From positions 1 to 34,791 of the forward strand of contig JBMFNX010000017.1 in assembly GCA_049969935.1 (NCBI GenBank): DNA of 34,791 nucleotides, given 5' to 3'. Below are positions 1 through 8,436 of this stretch, piece by piece. Position 1 is the stretch's first letter; every line of letters begins with the position of its first letter. Below the pieces are notes generated by a model. It was given only the letters and a program-made list of their open reading frames with translations. It searched no databases and had not been told where the DNA came from. The DNA comes from JACIWG01 sp049969935. GTDB lineage: Archaea > Thermoproteota > Nitrososphaeria > JACIWG01. The position numbers and the translations under genes were made by a program.

Positions 1-341
1 ATAGCATAGTATTCCATATTAATTCTTACCGAATCAGCGCTTCCGAAATCGTCTCTGTTAGGCTGATATTTTATGTGAATTCTGGGTTCTATACCGTATC
101 TTGCAGACAGTCCAACACCATCTTGAAAGTAATCATATAAAGCCCTATAATTTACATAGCCTTTTACTCCGAAAATAAAATATCTAACCCCCTGTCTCGC
201 TAACTTTACAATCGCTATTTCAACCAAGGGCCTGTTGAGTAGCCTAACAAGTGCTTTGGAAACCTCACAAGTTAAAGGCTTAAGTCTTTTAGCTTCCCCG
301 CCAACTGGAATTATAACCCTTAAATCATCTACTTCAACCAT
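1..341 (-). CDS. NDP-sugar nucleotidyltransferase, N-terminal part (runs off the left edge)
   Basis: The reading frame opens with ATG at 341 on the minus strand and is still open at base 1, giving about 113 residues. Near the N-terminus it reads V-I-P-V-G-G-E-A-K-R-L-K-P-L-T, the nucleotide-binding signature (GGxxxRLxPLT) of sugar-1-phosphate nucleotidyltransferases, followed by E-V-S-K-A-L-V where family members usually have PK. Around residues 95-105 it has a Y-Q-P...F-G-S-A-D-S-V segment, matching the family's Q..pLGtA loop. Members make activated sugars such as GDP-mannose, UDP-glucose or dTDP-glucose in the cytoplasm. Substrate cannot be decided from this half, and the C-terminal hexapeptide or effector domain lies outside the window. 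Family assignment is firm; specificity is open. Confidence 0.8.
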   Translation of the reverse strand, partial: MVEVDDLRVIIPVGGEAKRLKPLTCEVSKALVRLLNRPLVEIAIVKLARQGVRYFIFGVKGYVNYRALYDYFQDGVGLSARYGIEPRIHIKYQPNRDDFGSADSVRINMEYYA

Positions 342-388
342 CTAACATCAATAATTTTTTTATAAAATAAAGTTATAAACTTTTTCTA

Positions 389-1309
389 CTATGAAAGCAT
401 CTTCTGTCCTCTACCATAATATATGAAAATAGGTGCTGTTACAAGCCAGGCAATGATGCCTAAAAATCCAAGCCCACCAAGTATCTCATTGTTAAATGTT
501 TGTGTAACAAGTATCGTAAAACCCCATAACGCGTTTATGGAACCATGCAATGATGCTGCAGGCAAAATACTCTTAGACGCTATCCTTACAAACACATGTG
601 AGAATGTGAAGAGAACAGCTATTATGGTGAAGAGAAATATGCCCTCTATCCTATATATTTGATAATTGTGGCCTAGAAATAGTATTGCTGTCGCGTGCCA
701 GAAGCCCCATAATAGGCCAATTATTACGCATGTTTTTTGATAGCTGAACTTGTTCAGGAGGAGATTGGCTAGAAAACCTCTCCAGCCAATTTCCTCTCCA
801 AGTGCATATAAAGCATTTAAAGTTAATCCAACAAAATACGATGATATGATTGTTGAAAAAATGATTAAAATTAATAATGTTGTTTGACTGATTTCTTGAG
901 GTAAAATATTCTGTAAATATTTTATTTGTTCAATAAGTGTTGTTAGGCTAAAGAATCCTAACGGTATTGAAAGGAGAATGTAGATGCTAAGGTTCAATAA
1001 AGTTATTAGAGGAGATAAAAGATACCATTTTAAAGTCACATGATCCCTTAATTTACCTAAATATGATTTAAGTTCAAAAATAATATCTTTTCCCAAAACC
1101 TTTAATGCTATTATTGTAGCAAATGTGGGAATATACATTCTGAGTAAGCCCCAAACCAAGATTATAGGCGTTGAGGATGCTTGATAGACAACTATAAAGT
1201 AGGAAGCTATAATGTCAACTAAGAAGGCAAGCAGGTACGCGCTTAAGGCATACGAAAATAGTCCCATTTTGATAGAAGCAGGCAAGGTCACATTATCTTG
1301 TCCAAACAT
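389..1309 (-). CDS. CPBP-family intramembrane metalloprotease (CAAX protease-like)
   Basis: This is a 306-residue, very hydrophobic protein with about eight predicted membrane segments. It carries all the motifs of the CPBP/Abi (type II CAAX protease, Rce1-like) family: G-E-E-I-G-W-R-G with E172, E173 and R177; F-W-H-A with H205; and L-H-G-S-I-N-A with H255 and N259. These are the metal and catalytic positions, so it should be an active membrane protease. Targets of archaeal members are mostly unknown; processing of membrane or prenylated proteins is an inference. It is transcribed divergently from the GH4 gene across a 49-base gap that must hold both promoters. Membership is clear; physiological role is not. 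Confidence 0.85.
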   Translation of the reverse strand: MFGQDNVTLPASIKMGLFSYALSAYLLAFLVDIIASYFIVVYQASSTPIILVWGLLRMYIPTFATIIALKVLGKDIIFELKSYLGKLRDHVTLKWYLLSPLITLLNLSIYILLSIPLGFFSLTTLIEQIKYLQNILPQEISQTTLLILIIFSTIISSYFVGLTLNALYALGEEIGWRGFLANLLLNKFSYQKTCVIIGLLWGFWHATAILFLGHNYQIYRIEGIFLFTIIAVLFTFSHVFVRIASKSILPAASLHGSINALWGFTILVTQTFNNEILGGLGFLGIIAWLVTAPIFIYYGRGQKMLS

Positions 1310-1358
1310 CTATATAATTTTTGAAAAGTTTTTAAAATATAATAGATGATGATACATT
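1310..1358. promoter_or_regulatory. Compact divergent promoter, CPBP protease / GH4
   Basis: The 49-base A/T-rich gap between two divergent start codons contains tttaaaatat at 1331-1340. Its centre lies about 25 bases from the ATG at 1359 and, read on the other strand, about 26 bases from the ATG at 1309. One near-symmetrical TATA element could therefore direct leaderless transcripts both ways, which would tie the two genes' expression together. This is inferred from spacing only. Confidence 0.45.
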
Positions 1359-2723
1359 ATGACAACAATTTCTATAATAGGTGCAGGAAGTGTTGTTTTT
1401 ACTGGAAGACTTATAGTCGACTTGTGTCTAACAAAAAGCTTGCATAATAGTACTGTCGTTTTGATGGATATTAATAAAGAGCGATTGGACATAATGTATG
1501 AGCTTGCAATAAGATATTCAAAAGAGACAGAAGCAAATCTTGTGATAAAGAAGACCATGGACCGGAGAGAGGCTCTTGAAGGTTCAGAGTTTGTTGTTAA
1601 TACTGTGAAGGTTGGCGGTTATGAGCCTATGGAGGAGGAAAGGCGTATTGCTGAAAAATATGGATACTATAGGGGTGTTGGTGAAAGAGTTAGCGACTAC
1701 TATGGTGGTATTGGAGCATATCATCAGTTAAAATTTTTTATTGAACTTGCAATGGATATGGAAAAGTATTGTTCAGACGCTTTGCTTATCCAGGCTGCAA
1801 ACCCTGTTTTTGAGGGTGTAACATTAATTCATAGGATGAGCAAGATTAAGGTGGTTGGTGTATGTCATGGCCATCTTGGCTATAGGGATGTTGTTAGAAG
1901 GTTAGGTTTGAATGAGGAGAATGTGAGAGTAACTATTGCAGGATTCAATCATAATGTGTGGCTTAAAGATTTTCTGTATAAGGGTGAAAACGCTTACCCT
2001 ATTTTAGACGAATGGATTGAGAAAAAGGCTGTAGATTATTGGAGTAGTGAAGAATATTTGAAGAGTCTCCCATGGGAATGTGAGCAAATGTCTCCAGCCG
2101 CTGTTGAAATGTATAGATTATATGGCCTATTCCCTATAGGAGATGCTGTAAGAAGCGCTTCACCATGGTGGTTTCACAAGGATCTAGAAAGTAAAAAGAA
2201 ATGGTTTGGGCCGACAGGTGGTTTCGATTCAGAAATTGGTTGGACACTCTATCTTAATTTTTTGAAAGAAAATCTTGAAAAACTATATTATCTTGCAAGC
2301 AATCCTGAACTTAAACTGACTGAATTTTATCCTCCAAAATTCAGTGGCGAACAGCATATTCCACTGATTGATGCGATCAAAAATGATAAGCAAACGGTTT
2401 TACAATTAAATATTCCAAACAATGGTATAATTTCTGGAATACCAGATAATGTTGTTGTTGAAGTTCCAGCATTGGTTGACGGTTCTGGTGTAAGGGGTGT
2501 ACATGTTGGTGCACTGCCTAAAAGGGTTATGCTTTTTAACATGATTCCACGAATGCTTAAAATGGAACAGATTCTTCAAGCTTTCATTGAAGGGGATAGG
2601 ACAAGCCTTATTCTTATGGTTGCAGAAGATCCTAGAACAAGGTCGTTTGATAACGCGAAAGCGTTGATTGAGGAGCAGCTTAGCCAATCATGGAACATGG
2701 AAGCTCTTAAACATTACAAGTGA
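1359..2723 (+). CDS. Glycoside hydrolase family 4 (NAD-dependent alpha-glucosidase/galactosidase-like)
   Basis: The 454-residue protein begins with a Rossmann NAD-binding loop (S-I-I-G-A-G-S, residues 5-11) and an acidic residue after the second strand (D37). It continues with the GH4 landmarks: A-N-P at 147-149, C-H-G-H with C169, and G-F-N-H with H198. In GH4, the Cys and His bind the catalytic Mn2+, and NAD+ drives a redox elimination that opens alpha- or beta-glycosidic bonds. Length is typical. The substrate, and whether it is phosphorylated, cannot be decided; lack of any PTS in the area favours a non-phosphorylated sugar such as an alpha-glucoside, galactoside or galacturonide. It starts a two-gene operon with the overlapping MFS transporter. 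Confidence 0.85.
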   Translation: MTTISIIGAGSVVFTGRLIVDLCLTKSLHNSTVVLMDINKERLDIMYELAIRYSKETEANLVIKKTMDRREALEGSEFVVNTVKVGGYEPMEEERRIAEKYGYYRGVGERVSDYYGGIGAYHQLKFFIELAMDMEKYCSDALLIQAANPVFEGVTLIHRMSKIKVVGVCHGHLGYRDVVRRLGLNEENVRVTIAGFNHNVWLKDFLYKGENAYPILDEWIEKKAVDYWSSEEYLKSLPWECEQMSPAAVEMYRLYGLFPIGDAVRSASPWWFHKDLESKKKWFGPTGGFDSEIGWTLYLNFLKENLEKLYYLASNPELKLTEFYPPKFSGEQHIPLIDAIKNDKQTVLQLNIPNNGIISGIPDNVVVEVPALVDGSGVRGVHVGALPKRVMLFNMIPRMLKMEQILQAFIEGDRTSLILMVAEDPRTRSFDNAKALIEEQLSQSWNMEALKHYK

Positions 2724-4027
2724 CTTTCATGAAATTGTCGCTTCTAAAATACGCGTGGTTTGTTGCAATAATCTTATTCATTTTCAGATCTTTGCATATG
2801 GCTGACATTTACGTTATCTCTGTTGTCCTACCCCAAATTTTAGAAGAGTTCCAAATAACTTATGCTAGTGGAGGAGCAATATTCACAGCCACATTCGCAT
2901 TCTCAGTACTACTTTACCCTGTCTGGGGCTACCTTTTCGACAAATATTCAAGAAAGAATCTAATAAGTATATCAGGAATATTATGGGGAATAACAACATG
3001 GTTAAATACACTTCCCAGAAATTTTCTAGGCTTCTTTATAACAAGAACACTAACTGGAGTAGACGATACTCCTCCATCGGGAATAAACAGTCTAATTAGC
3101 GATTACTTTCCTCCAAAAAGTAGGGGCAAACCTCTAGGATTGATAAATGCTACAGGCGCATTTGGAGCATTGATAGGTACAATAGTTGGTGTTATACTTG
3201 GCTATTCTTATGGTTGGCGGTACCTATTTCTGATAACTGGGGGTGTAGGAATATTGATGGCTGTTATTGTATACTTTTCTGTAAGAGATATTCCTAGAGG
3301 AAGCTCTGAACCTGAACTTGCAGGGTTAAAGTTAGAAGAAGGTGCATATGTGATAAAATTTAGAGAAATGTTTGCTTTAGTTAAAAAGCCCTCTCTCCTT
3401 TTTCTAAACATGCAAGGTTTTTTCGGCGTGTTCCCATGGCAGTGTCTTCAGGCATGGATTTTCACATACATGCTTAAAGAGAGACTGTTTGATGAATCGC
3501 AGGCGATGATTATAATGCTTTTTTGGCTTATCGTTATGGTTATAGGAAACCTTGTAGGAGGTGCGATTGGTGACATACTTTTTTCGAAAATGTCTAGTGG
3601 TCGTGCGATAGTTGGAGCAGTAGATGTTTTCCTTTCAGCACTCGCCTTATATGTTACATTAATTTGGCCGATTGAAGATATCATCGGTTTCACAGTTTTA
3701 GGCGCTATCGCATCCTTTATTCTTCCAATGGCAGGTCCAAACGTTTCCGCTGCAGTAACTGATGTTACGGAGCCTGAAGTGAGAAGTTCAGCTGACTCTC
3801 TACTTAGAATATTTGAGTTCGCTGGATCTTCAGCATCCCCACTTATTGCAGGATATCTTGCAGACCTTTATGGACTAGGATTAGGCATTCTTTATGTTTC
3901 TGTCTCAACTTGGATTGTTTGTGGAATACTGTTTATTGTATTGGCTTTTGTAATACCCAAAGATATTATGGAAACCAGGGATAGGATAAGAGGTAGAGCT
4001 GAACAACTAAAGAAGACTATTGGCTAA
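2720..4027 (+). CDS. Major facilitator superfamily transporter (probable sugar importer)
   Basis: The 435-residue protein has about twelve hydrophobic segments and the MFS loop 2-3 signature as G-Y-L-F-D-K-Y-S-R-K-N (near residues 74-84). The GTG at 2720 overlaps the GH4 stop as GTGA; an ATG at 2729, five bases past the stop, is an equally good start and would remove three residues. Tight coupling to a GH4 glycosidase and convergence with a GH1 glycosidase suggest uptake of a glycoside or oligosaccharide, though MFS sequence alone does not fix the substrate. Its last 11 bases overlap the 3' end of the convergent GH1 gene. An organic-acid or sugar-acid permease is the main alternative. Confidence 0.85.
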   Translation: MTFMKLSLLKYAWFVAIILFIFRSLHMADIYVISVVLPQILEEFQITYASGGAIFTATFAFSVLLYPVWGYLFDKYSRKNLISISGILWGITTWLNTLPRNFLGFFITRTLTGVDDTPPSGINSLISDYFPPKSRGKPLGLINATGAFGALIGTIVGVILGYSYGWRYLFLITGGVGILMAVIVYFSVRDIPRGSSEPELAGLKLEEGAYVIKFREMFALVKKPSLLFLNMQGFFGVFPWQCLQAWIFTYMLKERLFDESQAMIIMLFWLIVMVIGNLVGGAIGDILFSKMSSGRAIVGAVDVFLSALALYVTLIWPIEDIIGFTVLGAIASFILPMAGPNVSAAVTDVTEPEVRSSADSLLRIFEFAGSSASPLIAGYLADLYGLGLGILYVSVSTWIVCGILFIVLAFVIPKDIMETRDRIRGRAEQLKKTIG

Positions 4028-5513
4028 AAACAATCTTCTTATATGTTTCTGAACTTTTTCGAGCAATTCTCTCTTTAGTGTTAAAGTTAACATGATAGAG
4101 GCCGAACCTCATCCTGTAACCTTGAGCCCACTCGTAATTGTCTATAAGAGACCAGTGAAAGTAGCCTCTTACATCAATTTTTTCTTCCTCAACAGCTTTT
4201 TCTAGAACATTCAAATGTTCTAGAATAAAGTTTGCTCTCAGCCTATCCGCGGAATCTGCAATACCGTTTTCAGTAACATACAAGGGTCTATTATATTCTT
4301 TCATAAGTTTTAATGCATCCATAAGCCCATTAGGGTAAACTTCCCATCCAAAATCTGACGTAGGGTTACCATCGATAGAAAAATCATTAGGTTTACAATT
4401 GTTTCCATATCCTTCAACTATCTCAGGAACTATAGGCATTCCAGCAAAAATTCTAGCAAGTATAGACTTTTTGCCCCTAACCACATTCCTAGTATAATAG
4501 TTAACTCCTATCCAGTCAACCCTATTTTCTAAAAAAGAATCATGTTCTCCATCTTCCTCTCTACAATTTAAATTTTCGTCAACCCATCCTTTTGAAACTG
4601 CCTCTATTATGAACAGGTTATGTATGTGGCTAGATATCCTGCATGCTTCAATATCCTTGTTTTTGTCAAAAGGTGTCATGGGAACAATATTCAATATGAT
4701 ACCAACTTCAGAAGAACTTAGACTATCATTTTCAGCCTTATCAAATTGCTTTATTGCATCATATGCTCTTGCGTGGGCGACAGCCAAATTAATCAAACAT
4801 TTTCTGAAAAGTCTAAAGTTATTCAAACCTGGAGGAAAACCCATTAAAGGAAAAAGGTATCCTGTTTCAGCTACTACTGTTGGCTCATTTAATGTTGCCC
4901 AATAGTCAACTATATCCCCAAATTTCCAGGCAATATAGGCTGCATACTTCCAAAATTCTACAATAGTTTCATCGTCAACCCATCCTCTAGGCCCCTCACG
5001 TCCCCTAGAATTTCTTACAGTAATAGGGTCATGTACCCATAATGGTAGTGTGAAATGGTTCAAACAAACTATGGGCTTCATATTTTTTTGGATTATATCA
5101 TTTAAAATTTTTCTATAGTGGTTTACTGCCTCACCATCTGCAATCTTATCTAATTTTTCTAAAAAATCTTCTTCTGCGAAAATGCTAGAAATTCTTCCAA
5201 ACTCGTTCCTTTCAACATGTACTTTAACTTCTTTTGTTGGTTTTGGAAAGATTCTACTCCACTCTATTCCTAGCCTATAAGAGTTTAACCCAATCTCTTT
5301 TGCAAGTTGATGATCTTTTTCATATAAATGCCAGTAGTCAGGGCCGTTTTCTGGTAAATCACCGCTTACAATACCTTTTTCAATGTTACTTTTGTCGTGA
5401 ACCCATACAAACCAGTCTGTGTTCCCGTCTACACATTCTCCTGAAGGGTGTCCCATTTCAAATTGGAATCCACTTGATGATGCACCCCATAGAAAGTTTT
5501 TTGGAAATGGCAT
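4017..5513 (-). CDS. Glycoside hydrolase family 1 beta-glycosidase (sulfolobal LacS type)
   Basis: The 498-residue protein starts with the GH1 opening P-K-N-F-L-W-G-A-S-S-S-G-F-Q-F-E-M-G, in the form seen in archaeal beta-glycosidases. Acid/base E210 lies in T-L-N-E-P and nucleophile E415 in Y-V-T-E-N-G; both catalytic residues are intact. Family members retain configuration and hydrolyse beta-glucosides, galactosides or mannosides. No signal peptide is visible, so it acts in the cytoplasm. ATG at 5513 follows an A/T-rich promoter-like stretch. The gene converges on the MFS transporter with an 11-base overlap. With the GH4 enzyme it makes a small sugar-use cluster. The family is firm; the preferred sugar is not. 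Confidence 0.93.
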   Translation of the reverse strand: MPFPKNFLWGASSSGFQFEMGHPSGECVDGNTDWFVWVHDKSNIEKGIVSGDLPENGPDYWHLYEKDHQLAKEIGLNSYRLGIEWSRIFPKPTKEVKVHVERNEFGRISSIFAEEDFLEKLDKIADGEAVNHYRKILNDIIQKNMKPIVCLNHFTLPLWVHDPITVRNSRGREGPRGWVDDETIVEFWKYAAYIAWKFGDIVDYWATLNEPTVVAETGYLFPLMGFPPGLNNFRLFRKCLINLAVAHARAYDAIKQFDKAENDSLSSSEVGIILNIVPMTPFDKNKDIEACRISSHIHNLFIIEAVSKGWVDENLNCREEDGEHDSFLENRVDWIGVNYYTRNVVRGKKSILARIFAGMPIVPEIVEGYGNNCKPNDFSIDGNPTSDFGWEVYPNGLMDALKLMKEYNRPLYVTENGIADSADRLRANFILEHLNVLEKAVEEEKIDVRGYFHWSLIDNYEWAQGYRMRFGLYHVNFNTKERIARKSSETYKKIVFSQ

Positions 5514-5564
5514 TACACTCTTTTTTGTGAAATAAGTATATAAATTTTGGTACTGTTAAGTAAA

Positions 5565-5846
5565 CTAAATCGTTTTATTAAGTAATTGAATAAATATTTC
5601 CCTTAAATCATCAAACGTTATACCGGAAAAGATTATTTTATCTGCGAATTTTTTAAAAATGTTGTCAATTTGTTCTCGGTTAAACTTTATACCTCTTATA
5701 TTGTTAAGAAAATTTTCGAATTCTTCTATTGGGAATGCGAAAAAGTCCCCACTTATAATAATATCATCTACAATGCCATTTTCTATTTCCACTTCAACTT
5801 TAACATATTTTCCTCCTAAAACCTTCTTATCCAATTCTAGACGCAT
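5565..5846 (-). CDS. lplB: Lipoate-protein ligase accessory (C-terminal) domain as a separate protein
   Basis: The 93-residue protein contains I-S-G-D-F-F-A-F-P-I-E near its middle and has the overall shape of the small domain at the C-terminus of bacterial LplA (lipoate_A C-terminal domain). In Thermoplasma acidophilum this domain is a separate protein, LplB, needed together with LplA for lipoate adenylation. Here it is encoded three bases downstream of the catalytic-domain gene on the same strand, so the two are almost surely co-translated partners. The assignment rests on the motif and this arrangement. Confidence 0.8.
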   Translation of the reverse strand: MRLELDKKVLGGKYVKVEVEIENGIVDDIIISGDFFAFPIEEFENFLNNIRGIKFNREQIDNIFKKFADKIIFSGITFDDLREIFIQLLNKTI

Positions 5847-5849
5847 TTT

Positions 5850-6632
5850 CTACCACCTGAAGTTCCAGTCTCTTCGCCCATACTTTTTAACCAGTTCCAT
5901 CACTAGATTATTTTCTTCATCGTTCAAGGAATCTTCGTATAGTTTTATGTTAAATGCTTTTTCAAATCCTCTAACAAGTGCATTTATAACCTCCTGTTTT
6001 GAAATTTTTGAACCCTTTTCACGCGATAATGTTGTCACTCTATCGTATATTGTTTTCACACCATGGGCTATCAGCTTATCCTTTGGAACAGGAAAAAGTT
6101 TTTCAATTTTTGAAATATCTGTGTCATACATTAGGGTTCCATGCTGTAAAAGAGTGTTTCCTTTCCGTATTTGCGCGCTTCCAGAAACCTTTCTTCCATT
6201 AATGGTTACATCATTTACTGGCTCAAATCTTCCATCTAATCCTAGAAAATTTAATGCATACAATATCCCATTACATATCTTCCTATAACTTTCTTGTACA
6301 TCAAAGTCTATGTCACCTACTTTGGCTACAACACTATACGTTATCTCACCATATTCGTCATGGTATACTGCCCCCCCTCCAGTAATTCTTCTCACAATAG
6401 GTATACTGCTCCTATTCGCATATTCTATGTTAACTGTTTCATAAACTTTTTGAAAGTAGCCTATTGTTATCGCACTCGGTTTAAACACATAAAGTCTTAG
6501 AACATTAGCTCTTTGTCTTAAATTGTTTAGAGTCAGTATTGCCTCGTCAACTGCCATATTATATTCAGCCGTCCCCTCACCTAATATAAGCCTCCAGTTT
6601 TCCAAACCTATCCCATATAAAATATTTAGCAT
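5850..6632 (-). CDS. lplA: Lipoate-protein ligase A, catalytic domain
   Basis: The 260-residue protein has the biotin/lipoate ligase fold landmarks: N-M-A-V-D-E near residue 25, the nucleotide and lipoate loop R-R-I-T-G-G-G-A-V-Y-H-D, and N-D-V-T-I-N-G-R-K-V-S-G-S-A-Q whose lysine is the ligase catalytic residue. It would activate lipoate to lipoyl-AMP and transfer it to acyltransferase E2 or glycine-cleavage H proteins. It lacks the C-terminal accessory domain of bacterial LplA, supplied by the next gene three bases on. ATG at 6632 is preceded by an A/T-rich element and lies opposite the MBL gene. An octanoyltransferase is possible, but the accessory domain argues for a ligase. Confidence 0.88.
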   Translation of the reverse strand: MLNILYGIGLENWRLILGEGTAEYNMAVDEAILTLNNLRQRANVLRLYVFKPSAITIGYFQKVYETVNIEYANRSSIPIVRRITGGGAVYHDEYGEITYSVVAKVGDIDFDVQESYRKICNGILYALNFLGLDGRFEPVNDVTINGRKVSGSAQIRKGNTLLQHGTLMYDTDISKIEKLFPVPKDKLIAHGVKTIYDRVTTLSREKGSKISKQEVINALVRGFEKAFNIKLYEDSLNDEENNLVMELVKKYGRRDWNFRW

Positions 6633-6696
6633 ATTTTTAAATTTATCTAAACTTGCGTAGGAAAAATTTTATAATTCTCTTGACATACTAGATGAT
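6633..6696. promoter_or_regulatory. Divergent promoter region, lplA / MBL hydrolase
   Basis: The 64-base A/T-rich gap separates two divergent start codons. On the plus strand, ttttataatt (6667-6676) is centred about 26 bases before ATG 6697, so the MBL transcript is probably leaderless. On the minus strand an A/T-rich element (tttttaaattta, 6634-6645) precedes lplA. Positions are judged by eye. Confidence 0.4.
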
Positions 6697-7308
6697 ATGT
6701 TCTTTAGGCAGATCAAAGAAGTTGGAGACAATTTTTCCTACATTATTGCTGACACCGGTTCAAGGGAAGCGGCTGTTGTAGACCCAAGCTTTAATGTCAG
6801 GGCCATAGTAAGAGTGTTGGAGGAGAATAGGCTAAAACTCAAATACATTATCTGCACACACAGTCACTTCGATCATATTGCTGAAGTTGACTTCTTCAAG
6901 ACAAGGTTTAATTCAAAGATTCTAGCTCATAAACTTTCGAACTTGGAAAAGGATATAGAATTAGATGATGGAAGTGTGATCTATTTAGGCTCGATCAAAA
7001 TAAAGGTGATTCACACACCCGGCCACACTGAAGACAGCATATGTTTGCTTGTTGATAGCAAGCTATTGACTGGCGACACACTTTTTGTCGGAGGATGTGG
7101 TAGAACTGATTTACCAGGTGGTGATGCAAGAAAACTTTACCACAGCCTCTTCAATAAAATACTTCAATTAGATGATGGTGTGGAAGTTTATCCTGGACAC
7201 GATTATGGTTCAACACCATATTCAACATTAGGCTTAGAGAAGGTGACTAGCGATGTGTTCAAGAAACGTAGTATTGAAGAATTTGTAAGTTTTATGCAGA
7301 CTCCCTAA
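6697..7308 (+). CDS. MBL-fold metallo-hydrolase (glyoxalase II / persulfide dioxygenase-like)
   Basis: The 203-residue single-domain protein has every metal ligand of the metallo-beta-lactamase fold: T-H-S-H-F-D-H (H55, H57, D59, H60), H110 in T-P-G-H, D127 in T-G-D-T-L-F, and H168 in Y-P-G-H-D-Y. The G-C-G-R-T-D-L segment after D127 is typical of the branch that includes hydroxyacylglutathione hydrolases and ETHE1-type persulfide dioxygenases. Archaea of this type generally lack glutathione, so the natural substrate may be another thioester or a persulfide; this is an inference. No transporter or sulfurtransferase domain is fused. Its 3' end overlaps the convergent small gene by four bases. 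Confidence 0.85.
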   Translation: MFFRQIKEVGDNFSYIIADTGSREAAVVDPSFNVRAIVRVLEENRLKLKYIICTHSHFDHIAEVDFFKTRFNSKILAHKLSNLEKDIELDDGSVIYLGSIKIKVIHTPGHTEDSICLLVDSKLLTGDTLFVGGCGRTDLPGGDARKLYHSLFNKILQLDDGVEVYPGHDYGSTPYSTLGLEKVTSDVFKKRSIEEFVSFMQTP

Positions 7309-7562
7309 ACTTCCTTTTCCTCCACAAGCCCCTTTTCCTTTAACCGATTTAATGCATAAACTATTTCCCATAAGTGGCAATCGCTTGTAAGCCAAAGCTT
7401 TGAAAGCCTAGCCTCTCCCTCAACTCTAATCTTTTCAATCAACTCTTTTTCAAGTTCTTCAATATTTCTTCTCCTAGATAAGCTCTTATGTGCTCCCAAA
7501 ACAATTTTAGAAAATTCTTCAGGAAATTCTTCAAACTCTTCCATGCAATTAATTTTTTGCAC
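7305..7562 (-). CDS. Small hypothetical protein with a winged-helix-like C-terminus
   Basis: I do not recognise this 85-residue, highly charged protein. The first part is acidic (E-E-F-E-E-F-P-E-E-F), the middle is helical and rich in E/K/R, and the end (W-E-I-V-Y-A-L-N-R-L-K-E-K-G-L-V) resembles the last helix and start of the wing in small winged-helix proteins. ATG is at 7562; an internal Met at residue 7 could be the real start. It lies 16 bases downstream of the 5-formyl-THF cyclo-ligase-like gene on the same strand and probably shares its transcript. No function is proposed. Confidence 0.55.
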   Translation of the reverse strand: MQKINCMEEFEEFPEEFSKIVLGAHKSLSRRRNIEELEKELIEKIRVEGEARLSKLWLTSDCHLWEIVYALNRLKEKGLVEEKEV

Positions 7563-7578
7563 AGTTCACTATATAAAC

Positions 7579-8307
7579 TTAAACCATCTTATCATGAAAT
7601 CTGTTCTTCCACCTTTCAAATAATAACGGAATTTCATGTATCTTTCGGCTTGAAAGCATTTGCCAATATATTCCTCTAGGCTTACCTTTAAGAGGCTTAG
7701 TTTTTATTATCCTTGTAGGTGTTACTATCCAGTCTACAATTAAATCGTATGCTTTTGTCTCAAATCTTTCTTCCAAAACCTGTATGTCGTGAACTGTTGT
7801 AGCAACAGGTGTACTCTCTCCAACTTTTCCTTCCTCGTAAACCAGTGCCCACTCTATTTCAGAATAGCCTCCCCCCTTTCCTATGCGCTCACCAAATAAG
7901 TTAACTGCCACACTTCCTACTACAACCATGTCTATTTTTGGTAAATCTTCAACCTTAACCTTTTTGCCGTAGACAAACGCACCCTTGATCGTTGAAGCAA
8001 ATTCGTATCTGTTTTCAGGTATTGTTCTTGGATCCAGTAGAAGGAAACCATCTTTTAACCTTGGTGTTGGCACAATAACCTTTATACCCTGCTTAAGTGC
8101 CATGAACCTAACAGGTTTTTGAGGCGAGTCTGGACTAACCTTTATGGCTTGAGCATCTTTCCATACGATTGTTTGAGAAAGTTTCTGTGCCGCAACCTCT
8201 GCGCCAACAAAATTTGGAATCCTACCATATGGTGGAGGAAACAGGCTTACATTACATTCGACCATCTTCTTCCATATACGTTCTCTAATACTCTGTTTTT
8301 GGCTCAA
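7579..8307 (-). CDS. 5-formyltetrahydrofolate cyclo-ligase family protein
   Basis: The 242-residue protein shows the family pattern: P-P-P-Y-G-R-I-P-N-F-V-G-A-E-V-A-A near residues 24-40, P-D-S-P-Q-K-P-V-R in the second strand region, and the P-loop-like E-R-I-G-K-G-G-G-Y-S-E-I-E near residue 140. Classical members use ATP to convert 5-formyl-THF to 5,10-methenyl-THF. Archaeal homologues of this type (related to MTHFSD) may use modified folates or tetrahydromethanopterin. The start is TTG at 8307; no ATG lies upstream and the next one (8265) would cut into the conserved first helix. A TATA-like element about 26 bases upstream (ctttatac, 8330-8337) supports a leaderless TTG start. Confidence 0.75.
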   Translation of the reverse strand: MSQKQSIRERIWKKMVECNVSLFPPPYGRIPNFVGAEVAAQKLSQTIVWKDAQAIKVSPDSPQKPVRFMALKQGIKVIVPTPRLKDGFLLLDPRTIPENRYEFASTIKGAFVYGKKVKVEDLPKIDMVVVGSVAVNLFGERIGKGGGYSEIEWALVYEEGKVGESTPVATTVHDIQVLEERFETKAYDLIVDWIVTPTRIIKTKPLKGKPRGIYWQMLSSRKIHEIPLLFERWKNRFHDKMV

Positions 8308-8436
8308 GGATTACAAAATACTCTTTATACATCTGATAATTTAAATTTTTTAGAGAAGCCAGAACATATTTGTCTAAAAATCAAAATCATAAATATTTTT
8401 AAAAACCCTCTCCAAACCCTAGTATGTGATAGCATA

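Noticed and set aside
8119..8436. In-frame upstream extension of acetyl-CoA synthetase (106 residues)
   Set aside because: It lies antisense to the cyclo-ligase gene and its promoter, has no resemblance to the Acs N-terminus, and homology to Acs begins at ATG 8437.
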